Assembly: GCA_039198065.1 (NCBI GenBank)
Contig: JBCCTU010000009.1
Span: 111,733 to 175,732, forward strand
From: CALHVX01 sp039198065
GTDB taxonomy: Bacteria > Pseudomonadota > Gammaproteobacteria > Pseudomonadales > Azotimanducaceae
Direction: 5' to 3'
Length of the DNA stretch: 64,000 bases
Each line of letters opens with the position of its first letter. Position 1 is the stretch's first letter. Under the pieces are notes generated by a model. It was not told the origin of the DNA. It saw only the letters and a list, made by a program, of their open reading frames with translations, and searched no databases. Shown here one piece after another: positions 7,980 through 15,980 of this stretch. A program made the position numbers and the translations under genes.

Positions 7980-9086
7980 ATGAAGACGAAAGCCGCGGTA
8001 GCCACCGCTGCGGGGAAACCGCTGGAAATCCACACCGTTGACCTCGAAGGTCCGAAGGCGGGGGAGGTGCTGGTTGAAATCAAAGCCACCGGCGTCTGCC
8101 ACACGGACGCCTTTACGCTGTCCGGAGACGATCCCGAGGGGGCCTTCCCAGCAATCCTGGGCCATGAAGGGGCCGGCGTGGTCGTGGAGGTAGGTGCGGG
8201 GGTAGCGAGCGTATGCCCCGGGGATCATGTGATTCCGCTGTATACCCCCGAGTGCCGGGGCTGCGAATTCTGTTTGAATCCGAAAACGAACCTGTGTCAG
8301 GCGATCCGGGAGACTCAGGGCCGCGGCGTCATGCCCGACGGTACGTCGCGTTTCTCCCTTGGCGGCGAGCCGCTCCTCCATTACATGGGGGCGTCCACGT
8401 TCTCCAACTTTACCGTCCTACCGGAGATTGCCGTTGCGCGGGTGCGTGAGGACGCGCCGTTCGAAAAGATCTGCTACGTCGGCTGCGGTGTGACCACGGG
8501 GATCGGTGCCGTCGTGTTCGAGGCGAAGGTCGAGCCCGGCTCGCGGGTGGTCGTCTTTGGCTTAGGCGGCATTGGCCTCAACGTGATCCAGGGTGCGCGT
8601 ATGGTCGGTGCGTCGCAGATCATTGGCGTCGATCTGAACCCGTCCAAAGTTGAGCTCGCGCGACGCTTTGGCATGACCGATTTCGTCAATCCCAGCGAGG
8701 TCGACGACGTCGTGGCCGCGCTGGTTGAGTTAACCCACGGCGGGGCTGACTACTCCTTTGAATGCATTGGCAACGTGGCGACGATGCGGCAGGCGCTGGA
8801 GTGCACGCATAAAGGATGGGGGGAGTCCATCATCATTGGCGTAGCCGGCGCCGGGCAGGAGATTTCCACCCGGCCATTCCAGCTGGTGACCGGTCGCGTC
8901 TGGCGCGGAACGGCGTTCGGTGGTGCGCGCGGTCGTACCGATGTACCCAAGATCGTCGACTGGTATATGGAAGGGCGGATTGAAATTGATCCGCTCATTA
9001 CGCATGAGTTGGCCCTTGGTGACATCAACCAGGCGTTCGATCTTATGCATGCTGGGGAGAGCATTCGCTCGGTCGTCGTTTACTGA
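7980..9086 (+). CDS. frmA: S-(hydroxymethyl)glutathione dehydrogenase / class III alcohol dehydrogenase
   Basis: The 368-residue enzyme oxidises S-hydroxymethylglutathione, the spontaneous adduct of formaldehyde and glutathione, to S-formylglutathione with NAD+. Visible are the catalytic-zinc Cys in GVCHTDA, GHEGAGVV, the structural-zinc cluster with four Cys spaced as CRGCEFC then NLC, the class III hallmark TFSNFTVLPEIAVA, GCGVTTGIGA and the Rossmann loop GLGGIGLN. Length matches FrmA/AdhC. ATG 7980 is chosen by homology; the open frame upstream adds 22 non-conserved residues. The stop TGA overlaps the ATG of frmB (ATGA), so the pair is translated together. No frmR-type regulator is adjacent. 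Confidence 0.97.
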   Translation: MKTKAAVATAAGKPLEIHTVDLEGPKAGEVLVEIKATGVCHTDAFTLSGDDPEGAFPAILGHEGAGVVVEVGAGVASVCPGDHVIPLYTPECRGCEFCLNPKTNLCQAIRETQGRGVMPDGTSRFSLGGEPLLHYMGASTFSNFTVLPEIAVARVREDAPFEKICYVGCGVTTGIGAVVFEAKVEPGSRVVVFGLGGIGLNVIQGARMVGASQIIGVDLNPSKVELARRFGMTDFVNPSEVDDVVAALVELTHGGADYSFECIGNVATMRQALECTHKGWGESIIIGVAGAGQEISTRPFQLVTGRVWRGTAFGGARGRTDVPKIVDWYMEGRIEIDPLITHELALGDINQAFDLMHAGESIRSVVVY

Positions 9087-9928
9087 TGCCCTTGGACGTC
9101 GTGAGTGAGCAACGTGCCTTCGGTGGCACTCAGTGGGTGTTTCAGCATGTGGCACCCAGTGTGTCCTGCACCATGACCTTCGCGCTGTTTGAGCCACCTG
9201 CCGCCGAACGAGGCCCGGTGCCGATTGTTCTCTGGCTGTCGGGGCTGACCTGCACCCACGAGAACTTCATGACCAAGGCGGGCGCGCAACGCGTCGCAGC
9301 GGAACTTGGAATCGCGCTCTTGATGCCCGACACGTCACCGCGCGGAGATGGCGTACCTGACGATCCGGACGGTGGCTACGACTTTGGCCTCGGTGCTGGA
9401 TTTTATGTGGATGCCACCGAGCCACCGTTCGATCGCCACTACCGCATGCGCCGTTATGTCGAGCAGGATCTGCCGGCGGCGCTGGCGGAGCGATCCAGTC
9501 TCGATTGGCAACGGCTCGGCGTCAGCGGCCATTCCATGGGCGGGCACGGCGCCTTAACCCTCGCGCTCCGCGAGCCAGACCGGTACCGGAGCGTCTCAGC
9601 ATTCGCGCCGATCGCAAACCCCATGGATTGTCCCTGGGGGCAGAAAGCGCTTATGGGTTATCTCGGCGGTGAGCGCGACGCCTGGCGCGAGTACGACGCC
9701 TGCGAGCTTGTCCGGCGCGGTGCTCGACACGAAGCGCTATTGATTGACCAGGGCGATGCGGATCCGTTTTTGGAAGAGCAACTCAAACCCGACGCGCTGC
9801 TGGCAGCCGCAGACCATGCCGGTCTTGCGATCGAGCTGCGGCGCCGGCCGGGCTACGACCACAGCTACTTCTATGTCGCGAGCTTTATCGACGAGCACCT
9901 GCGCTGGCACGCGGCGCACCTGACCTGA
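9086..9928 (+). CDS. frmB: S-formylglutathione hydrolase
   Basis: The 280-residue alpha/beta hydrolase splits S-formylglutathione into formate and glutathione, finishing formaldehyde detoxification started by FrmA. The esterase D hallmarks are present: LWLSGLTCTHENFM, the nucleophile elbow GHSMGGHGAL, FAPIANPMDCPWGQKA, an Asp in DQGDADPFL and the catalytic His in GYDHSYFY. The start ATG overlaps the frmA stop. Length equals that of FrmB/FghA. The gene converges on an SDR gene, with a repeat-rich 157-base spacer between. Confidence 0.97.
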   Translation: MPLDVVSEQRAFGGTQWVFQHVAPSVSCTMTFALFEPPAAERGPVPIVLWLSGLTCTHENFMTKAGAQRVAAELGIALLMPDTSPRGDGVPDDPDGGYDFGLGAGFYVDATEPPFDRHYRMRRYVEQDLPAALAERSSLDWQRLGVSGHSMGGHGALTLALREPDRYRSVSAFAPIANPMDCPWGQKALMGYLGGERDAWREYDACELVRRGARHEALLIDQGDADPFLEEQLKPDALLAAADHAGLAIELRRRPGYDHSYFYVASFIDEHLRWHAAHLT

Positions 9929-9930
9929 CC

Positions 9931-9985
9931 TTCATCTGTCCAGAGCGGGGTCCCCATCAAACAGATGAAACAGATGAAACAGATG
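9931..9985. repeat. 9-bp tandem repeat with a matching inverted copy
   Basis: ACAGATGAA occurs at 9961-9969 and 9970-9978, with a partial copy ACAGATG at 9979-9985. The exact reverse complement TTCATCTGT lies at 9931-9939, three bases after the frmB stop codon. The single left copy can pair with either full right copy, giving alternative 9-bp hairpins; a GGGGTCCCC dyad (9947-9955) sits in the loop. No T-run follows, so it is not a classical intrinsic terminator, though it could shield the 3' end of the frmAB mRNA. Confidence 0.5.
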
Positions 9986-10012
9986 GGACCGTTTAGACAT
10001 ATGCGGGGCTAC

Positions 10013-10086
10013 GTCCGCCAGGCAACCGGGGCGAAGACGCTCATTTGCCCCAACCGGTAAGTTGCTAAGCCGCAAGGCTGGTGGAC
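10013..10086. other. Strongly folded multi-stem element in a convergent spacer
   Basis: Three nested helices can be drawn by eye on the plus strand. An outer 9-bp stem pairs GTCCGCCAG (10013-10021) with CTGGTGGAC (10078-10086), one G-U pair. Inside it GCAAC (10022-10026) pairs with GTTGC (10061-10065) and GGGGC (10028-10032) with GCCCC (10047-10051). A small stem AGCC (10068-10071)/GGCT (10076-10079) is closed by a GCAA tetraloop and competes with the last two bases of the outer arm. The right arm reaches the stop codon of the minus-strand SDR. It does not match the riboswitch classes I know by sequence. It could be a 3'-end structure, a REP-like element or a small RNA. Confidence 0.35.
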
Positions 10087-10883
10087 TAACCCGATCTTAC
10101 ACCACCAACGGCTGGGCCGCCGAGGGGATCGAACTGAGCCGTGTTTGCAGTCACACCGCCGTCGACGGGGAGAATCGCCCCGGTGATGAAACTGGCTGCC
10201 TCGGAGAGCAGAAAGGCGTGGGCGGCGGCAGACTCCGCCGCCGTTCCCCAGCGTTGCATCGGTACCCGTTGACGCAGAGACTCACTGACTGGATTCGGAC
10301 CACCGCCCAGCAGGCCCTCGGTCATACCGGACACCGTGGGGCCAGGCGCGACGGCGTTAATGCGAATGTTCTCTGGCGCAAGTTCGACCGCCAGCGAGCG
10401 CACCAGATTGATGACTCCCCCCTTGGCGGCGTTGTAGGGCCAGAGGGTGGGATCCCCGGCCATGCCGCTGGTCGATGCGGTAACTGTGATGGCGCCCGAA
10501 CCGGCAGCGCGAAAGGCGGGTAGGGCCGCGCGTACGCCGTGCACCACTCCATAGAGGTTCACGGCCAGGTTCCTGTCCAGCAGCTCAAGCGCGTCCTCCC
10601 CGTCGATGGTGACAGACCCGCTGACACCGGCGTTGAGCGCGACACCCTGGAGCCCGCCGAACCGATCGAGCGCCGCAGCGACGGCGGCGCTGTTGTCGTC
10701 GGCGCTGGCGACGTCACACACCTGGGTTGCCATGGCCGGATGATTCTTTGCCCAGGACAGCGCGTCGTCGTCGATATCGGTTGCGACCACGCAAGCGCCG
10801 CCGGCAACCAGCGATTCGGTCAGCGCTCGGCCGATCCCGGACGCCGCGCCGGTAACCCAGTAGACGGGCGACTGTTCACTCAT
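10086..10883 (-). CDS. SDR-family NAD(P)-dependent oxidoreductase
   Basis: Classical short-chain dehydrogenase of 265 residues: TGAASGIG cofactor loop, ATDIDDDAL after the second strand (an Asp that favours NAD(H)), NAGVSG, STSG, catalytic YNAAK and ILPVDGG near the C-terminus. ATG 10883 was chosen because AGAGGA stands about seven bases upstream; the 20 residues of open frame before it do not look like protein. It stands alone, converging on frmB and divergent from rdgC. The substrate is unknown. Confidence 0.88.
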   Translation of the reverse strand: MSEQSPVYWVTGAASGIGRALTESLVAGGACVVATDIDDDALSWAKNHPAMATQVCDVASADDNSAAVAAALDRFGGLQGVALNAGVSGSVTIDGEDALELLDRNLAVNLYGVVHGVRAALPAFRAAGSGAITVTASTSGMAGDPTLWPYNAAKGGVINLVRSLAVELAPENIRINAVAPGPTVSGMTEGLLGGGPNPVSESLRQRVPMQRWGTAAESAAAHAFLLSEAASFITGAILPVDGGVTANTAQFDPLGGPAVGGVRSG

Positions 10884-11028
10884 AGGGTGTTCCTCTGCGC
10901 GTAGCTGCGAAAAAGCCTGGTGCCGCATGATGGCGGAGCCCATCCCGTTGGAGCAACGTCAGCAATCAACACTCGCCCGGTGCTGCATGAGTGGCTAAGC
11001 TACCGCGCCGCGTAGCAGGACCCCTCGC

Positions 11029-11949
11029 GTGTTTCGAAATCTTCGCGCCTTTCGGCTGCTGGAATCCTGGCCAGAAACGGAGGATGAGCTCGCAGCACGT
11101 CTTGCGACGGTACCGTTTACGGGCTGTGCGAGTACCGCCTCCCGGGCCGCAGGTTGGGAATCGCCATGGCCCACCGATCCCTTGAACGACGATCAGCCGC
11201 TGCTTCTCCGGTCGATGGGCGCTGATCTTCTGCAGTTACGAATCCAGACCCGACTGTTACCACCGGCAGCGATCAATGAAGCGCTGGAAGAGCGCGTCGC
11301 GCAGTTCGTACAGCGCACGCAACGGCCCCCGGGTCGCGCGGAGCGAAAAGAACTCAAGGACGCCGTGGCGGCTCAGCTGTTGCCGCAGGCGTTACTGAAA
11401 TCTGATCGAGTGCGGGTGTTGTGCCTGCCGAAAGACCGGCTGCTGTTCGTCGATACCGCCACGGCGGCGACTGCGGAACTGGTGACGGAACGTCTGCGGG
11501 ATGCTCTTGGGTCTTTGCCCATCGTGCCCCTGGAGTTCAAGCAACCCATTGCAACCTGGCTCGAGCAGGTGTTCTTTGGCCGCGGCCCGGTCGAGTTCCA
11601 GGTCACTCGCGAGTGCCGAATGCAGGAGGCGGGAGACGCCGGTGCAAACGTTACCTGGATGGATATTGATCTGCAGGATGGCAGCGTACAACGGCACGTG
11701 AAGCAGGGGCTGGTGCTTGAGCGCCTGGGGCTGGTGTTCGACTCAGAGCTGCAGTTCGTTCTCGATCGCGACGGTGTGATACGTAAGCTGCGTCTGGTGG
11801 ATCAGGCCATGGAAGATCGTGATGTCCAGGCCGAAGCATCGGCCGTGGCGCGACTGGATGCAGATTTAGCCCTCTGGTCGGCGCTCATTGCCAAGCTGTT
11901 TCGAGCGCTCAAACGTCAGCTGGCGGGGTTCGCCAAGGCCGGGGGATAG
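11029..11949 (+). CDS. rdgC: Recombination-associated protein RdgC
   Basis: The 306-residue product matches RdgC, a ring-forming DNA-binding protein of beta- and gammaproteobacteria that binds double-stranded DNA without sequence preference and restrains RecA. Hallmarks are the N-terminal MFRNLRAFRL, LRIQTRLLPPAAINEALEER, the RAERKELKDAVAAQLLP helix, RLLFVDTATAATAELVTERL, and the C-terminal VRKL-type segment before LIAKLFRALKRQL. Length equals E. coli RdgC (303). The start is GTG 11029. It is a single gene flanked by spacers. Confidence 0.95.
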   Translation: MFRNLRAFRLLESWPETEDELAARLATVPFTGCASTASRAAGWESPWPTDPLNDDQPLLLRSMGADLLQLRIQTRLLPPAAINEALEERVAQFVQRTQRPPGRAERKELKDAVAAQLLPQALLKSDRVRVLCLPKDRLLFVDTATAATAELVTERLRDALGSLPIVPLEFKQPIATWLEQVFFGRGPVEFQVTRECRMQEAGDAGANVTWMDIDLQDGSVQRHVKQGLVLERLGLVFDSELQFVLDRDGVIRKLRLVDQAMEDRDVQAEASAVARLDADLALWSALIAKLFRALKRQLAGFAKAGG

Positions 11950-12024
11950 AGCCTGCGTTGCAGACGCTCGCGAGAGCTCCGCGAGTATGCGACGCTCCGC
12001 AACTCAATCGCTCCGGAGATTTCT

Positions 12025-14112
12025 GTGAACGTCGATGTGTCCCGCCCTCATGCTGCACGGCTGCTCGTTGCTCTGCTCGCCGCCGCGCTGCTCGTCAGCT
12101 GTTCTAAGCCCGAGAACTCATCGAGCGCGGCAAGTAAGCCGACCGCGGCGGCGCCCGCTTCCTTAAACGACGTCGCGCTGATTCCGCGCCGCCTGCTGTT
12201 CGGAAACCCCGCACGTACGCAGGGTCGCATCAGCCCCGACGGTCGATGGCTAAGCTGGCTTGCTCCGGTTGACGGTGTGATGAACATCTTTGTTGCGCCC
12301 GCAGCTAACCCGGACGCCGCCCGGGCGGTGACGGCGGTAACCGGGCGCGGTCTTGCCGTGCACTACTGGGCGTACGACAACGACACGCTGTTGTACCTGC
12401 GTGATCAGGGCGGCAACGAAAACACGCATTTGTACGGCGTGTCGGTCAGCGAAGGCACGACGCGCAAGCTGACCGACGTCGGGGATGAGGTTCGGGTACA
12501 GCTATCGGCGCTGAGTCCCGAGCAGCCCAACATTGTGGTTGTGAGCATGAACGACCGTGACCCCTCCCTCAGTGATCTGCACCGGATTGATCTCAGCACC
12601 GGCGAGCTTACGCTGTTGTTGGAAAATCCCGGGTATCAGGGCTTTGATCTCGATCAGCGGCTGGAGCCCCGGGTTGCGTCGCGGCCGTTGGAAGACGGCG
12701 GCGTCGAACTGCTGTATCGCGAGCCACCGGCGGATGATGACGCCAATCCGCCATGGGCACCCTTCGCCACGATCCCGAAGGCCGACGCGCTGGTAACGGC
12801 AACGCTGCGAATCACTCCCGATGGCGAGGGTGTCATCCTGCGGGACAGCCGTGAGCGTGATCGCACGGCCCTTACGCGCGTGAACTTCGCCGATGGATCG
12901 GTTGAGGTACTGGCAGAGCATCCACGGGCGGATATCGACAACTACTTTTTTGATCCGCGCAGCGGTGAGCTGCTGGCCTGGTCGGCGTCCTATCTGAATC
13001 GCGAGTGGGTGGCCTACAGCGAGCGGTTCGAGGCAACGCTCGATACCCTGCAGGACGCGCTGGATGGGGAGATGTTTCTTGTGTCCTCGACCAACGATTT
13101 AAGCCGAGTGCTGGCTTACGTTGATCGAGCCGACGCACCGGGTGAATACTTCGTGTACTCCTCCGCGGATGCATCCGTGGACCGACTCTTGGCGACCCGT
13201 CCTGATCTCAAAGATATCGCGTTGCTACCGATGGAAGCCCTTGAGATCGAGGCAAGGGACGGTCTTAAGCTGGTGTCCTACCTCACCCGCGCCGCGGGCC
13301 AGGGCGATGGGCCGGCGCCCATGGTGTTACTCGTGCACGGTGGGCCCTGGGCTCGTGACGAAGCCGGTTTCCGTAGCCTGCATCAGATGTTGGCAAACCG
13401 GGGCTATGCCGTGCTGAGCGTGAACTACCGCGGCTCGACCGGCTTTGGAAAGGCATTCGTCAATGCGGCCGTTGGTGAGTTTGCGGGCAAGATGCACGAC
13501 GATCTGATCGATGCCGTGACCTGGGCGATCGCCGAAGGGGTTGCCGATCCCGATCGAGTGGCAATCATGGGAGGTTCGTACGGCGGTTACGCCACCCTCG
13601 TCGGGGTTACGTTCACTCCGGATACCTTCGCCTGCGGCGTCGACATCGTCGGTCCGTCCAGTCTCGTGACACTGATCGAGAGTTTTCCCGACTACTGGAA
13701 ACCCTTCCTGCAAAGCACCTGGTACACGTTCGTTGGCGACCCCACGGTGGAAGAGGAGCGCGCTGAGATGTTGTCGCGGTCGCCCATCTCGCGCGTCGCA
13801 GACATCAAGGTACCGCTGCTGATCGGGCAGGGTGAAAACGACCCGCGCGTGACCAAGCTGGAGTCGGATCAGCTGGTGGCCGCCATGCAGGAACGCGACC
13901 TGCCGGTTACCTATCTCAATTACCCGGACGAAGGTCACGGCTTCGCCAGGCCGGAAAACAGCCTGTCGTTTTTCGCGACGACCGAGCACTTTCTCGCGCA
14001 GTGCCTTGGCGGTCGCGCAGAGCCGATCGGCGACGCCTTCGACGGCAGCAGCGTTGAAGTTCTTGCCGGTGCAGACTACATACCCGCACCCAACGGTGCG
14101 GCCGACGATTAG
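12025..14112 (+). CDS. S9-family prolyl oligopeptidase, predicted lipoprotein
   Basis: A 695-residue peptidase. The N-terminus has a hydrophobic stretch ending in a lipobox (LLVSC, Cys near residue 27), so it should be lipid-anchored in the cell envelope. Residues about 50-400 form a beta-propeller-like domain. The C-terminal alpha/beta hydrolase domain carries the S9 triad: nucleophile GGSYGGYA, Asp in GENDPRV and His in EGHGF, with LLVHGGPWARDE as oxyanion region. It probably trims short peptides. GTG 12025 is the start used. A run of unrelated oxidoreductase genes follows; the LLM gene begins 39 bases after it on the same strand. Confidence 0.92.
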   Translation: MNVDVSRPHAARLLVALLAAALLVSCSKPENSSSAASKPTAAAPASLNDVALIPRRLLFGNPARTQGRISPDGRWLSWLAPVDGVMNIFVAPAANPDAARAVTAVTGRGLAVHYWAYDNDTLLYLRDQGGNENTHLYGVSVSEGTTRKLTDVGDEVRVQLSALSPEQPNIVVVSMNDRDPSLSDLHRIDLSTGELTLLLENPGYQGFDLDQRLEPRVASRPLEDGGVELLYREPPADDDANPPWAPFATIPKADALVTATLRITPDGEGVILRDSRERDRTALTRVNFADGSVEVLAEHPRADIDNYFFDPRSGELLAWSASYLNREWVAYSERFEATLDTLQDALDGEMFLVSSTNDLSRVLAYVDRADAPGEYFVYSSADASVDRLLATRPDLKDIALLPMEALEIEARDGLKLVSYLTRAAGQGDGPAPMVLLVHGGPWARDEAGFRSLHQMLANRGYAVLSVNYRGSTGFGKAFVNAAVGEFAGKMHDDLIDAVTWAIAEGVADPDRVAIMGGSYGGYATLVGVTFTPDTFACGVDIVGPSSLVTLIESFPDYWKPFLQSTWYTFVGDPTVEEERAEMLSRSPISRVADIKVPLLIGQGENDPRVTKLESDQLVAAMQERDLPVTYLNYPDEGHGFARPENSLSFFATTEHFLAQCLGGRAEPIGDAFDGSSVEVLAGADYIPAPNGAADD

Positions 14113-14151
14113 CCGGCGATCCGCGGAAACCGGGAGAAAGGGGAAGGACTC

Positions 14152-15183
14152 ATGAAGCTATCCGTTGGGATCGGCGGTTATGCCCGGGGAGACATCGCCG
14201 GTGCCGTTGAGTTCGTGCAGGCTGCCGATCGGCTGGGCGTCGATTCGGTCTGGTCGGCCGAAGCCTGGGGTCAGGATGCGGTCACGTCGCTGGCCTATCT
14301 GGCGGCGAAAACCGAACGCATCAAACTCGGCACCGGGATCATGCAAATTAGTGCCCGGGTACCGTCCATGACGGCGATGACCGCGTTATCCCTCAACGAA
14401 CTCTCCGGCGGACGCTTTCTGCTCGGCCTCGGCGCGTCGGGACCGCAGGTCGTCGAAGGTCTGCACGGTGCGGCCTATGCCCAGCCTCTCGGCCGGCTCA
14501 AGGAAACCGTCGAGCTGTGCCGTATGGCATTTCGCGGTGAAAAGCTGCGGTTTGAGGGCCAACACTTTGTGCTCCCGCGCCCTGGCGGTGAAGGGAAAGC
14601 GTTGCGCCTCGACCATCCGCCGACGGAGATTCCCATCTATCTGGCAACACTCGGTCCTAAAGCTCTCGAGTTTACCGGCGCCGCGGCCGACGGCTGGCTG
14701 GGTACGTCGTTTTCGCCTGAGCATGCGGATGCTCATCTGGCTTATCTGAAGCGTGGTGCTGACAGCGCTCAGCGCAGTCTCGCAGACCTCGACCTGCACG
14801 CGGCTGTGAGCGTCGCCATCGGAGATGATGTCGAGGCGCTTATCGATGCTCGACGTCCGGGGGTTGCCTTTCAGATGGGCGCCATGGGTTCGGCGCAAAC
14901 GAACTTCTACAACGCCGCCGTGCAGCGCGCCGGATTCGAAGACGATGCCAAAGCCATCCAACGACTCTGGATCGAAGGCAAGCGCGACCAGGCGGCTGCC
15001 CGTGTTCCGGACGAGCTGGTGACGCAGTTCCAGGCCGTTGGTACCCCAGCTATGGTGCTCGAACGGTTCCGCCGCTACCGTGACGTCGGCATTACCTGTC
15101 TGGGGCTGCGTATCGACAGCGGACCGGTGGCAGAGCGGATCGCGCGCCTCGAATCGATCATGGCGCTCGTGGACCAGCTGTAG
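14152..15183 (+). CDS. LLM-class flavin-dependent oxidoreductase (luciferase-like, possibly F420-dependent)
   Basis: The 343-residue TIM-barrel protein begins MKLSVGIGGYARGD and contains RLGVDSVWSAEAWGQDAV, ERIKLGTGIMQISAR, LSGGRFLLGLG, and IYLATLGPKALEF. This pattern is that of luciferase-like monooxygenases/reductases, with the long insert-poor form seen in F420-type members. It acts in the cytoplasm with FMN or F420; the cofactor cannot be decided from sequence alone. AAGGA before ATG 14152 supports the start. It converges on the nitroreductase gene four bases away. Confidence 0.85.
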   Translation: MKLSVGIGGYARGDIAGAVEFVQAADRLGVDSVWSAEAWGQDAVTSLAYLAAKTERIKLGTGIMQISARVPSMTAMTALSLNELSGGRFLLGLGASGPQVVEGLHGAAYAQPLGRLKETVELCRMAFRGEKLRFEGQHFVLPRPGGEGKALRLDHPPTEIPIYLATLGPKALEFTGAAADGWLGTSFSPEHADAHLAYLKRGADSAQRSLADLDLHAAVSVAIGDDVEALIDARRPGVAFQMGAMGSAQTNFYNAAVQRAGFEDDAKAIQRLWIEGKRDQAAARVPDELVTQFQAVGTPAMVLERFRRYRDVGITCLGLRIDSGPVAERIARLESIMALVDQL

Positions 15184-15187
15184 CGCT

Positions 15188-15853
15188 CTACCAGGTGTCG
15201 TAGTGCAGGATGCCGTCCATGGACTTTCGCGGTGCGGGTTTGAAATCCGTGCCTTTCGTATAGGCAACAGGGATCAGTGCGATCTGCGTTACCTCGTCGT
15301 AAGGGATGCCGAGGATCTCGGCAATCTTGCGTTCCTGCATGAGATGGATCGTAGTCCAACAGGTCCCTAAGCCGCGCGATCGGGCGGCCAGCATGAAGCT
15401 CCAGGCGGCGGGAATGATTGACCCCATAGTCGACGCGACGGCGGCATTGGAGCCTTCACCAGAGAGGTGGTCGGTGCGGCCCATGTGACAGGGTAGGAAC
15501 AACACCGGCACCCGGTGCATGTTGTCGGCCAGATACTGGGCTGAGCTCATGACGCGCTGTTGTGTCTGGGCCATGGCAGGATCGTCCGCATGCTGTGCCG
15601 AGGCCGCCATCGGGCTTGCCGCATAACCTTTGAACAGCTCCTGGTAAACGTCGCCGATGGCTTGAATCTTGGCGCGGTCCGTAACGAAGAGGAATTGCCA
15701 TCCCTGGGCGTTCGATCCACTCGGCGCCTGCATTGCCAGCTGCAGGCAATCCTCAAGCACCTCTCGTTCAACGGGACGATCGAAATCGAGCCGCTTGCGG
15801 ACTGCGCGTGTGGTGGACAGCAGCTCGTCGTTACTTAGATTCAATGGTGCCAT
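15188..15853 (-). CDS. Nitroreductase-family protein
   Basis: A 221-residue FMN flavoprotein of the nitroreductase fold: TTRAVRKRLDFDRPV at the N-terminus (FMN-binding Arg segment), LQLAMQAPSGSNAQGWQFL, and AAWSFMLAARSRGLGTCWTT near the C-terminus with the expected dimer/FMN contacts. Such enzymes reduce nitro groups or quinones, or act in unknown catabolic steps. ATG 15853 is preceded by GAGGGGA; the open frame before it has no family similarity. It lies downstream of the glutamate dehydrogenase on the same strand, 127 bases away. Confidence 0.88.
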   Translation of the reverse strand: MAPLNLSNDELLSTTRAVRKRLDFDRPVEREVLEDCLQLAMQAPSGSNAQGWQFLFVTDRAKIQAIGDVYQELFKGYAASPMAASAQHADDPAMAQTQQRVMSSAQYLADNMHRVPVLFLPCHMGRTDHLSGEGSNAAVASTMGSIIPAAWSFMLAARSRGLGTCWTTIHLMQERKIAEILGIPYDEVTQIALIPVAYTKGTDFKPAPRKSMDGILHYDTW

Positions 15854-15980
15854 AGTGGGTCCCCTCGTTGACTCCGTGCTCCGGGCATCGACCCGGCCAC
15901 GGCGAAGCATACGTTGCCGATGCTCGTTCGCGAAGCGTCGGGGGAAGGATTCGCGTTCAGCGGCAGGCCGGCGAGGCCAT

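Noticed and set aside
9961..9985. Tandem repeats as a CRISPR array
   Set aside because: The unit is 9 bp with no spacers and no cas genes nearby.
10013..10086. Assignment of the folded element to a c-di-GMP, cobalamin or glycine riboswitch
   Set aside because: The conserved core bases of those classes are missing and it is not upstream of any gene start.
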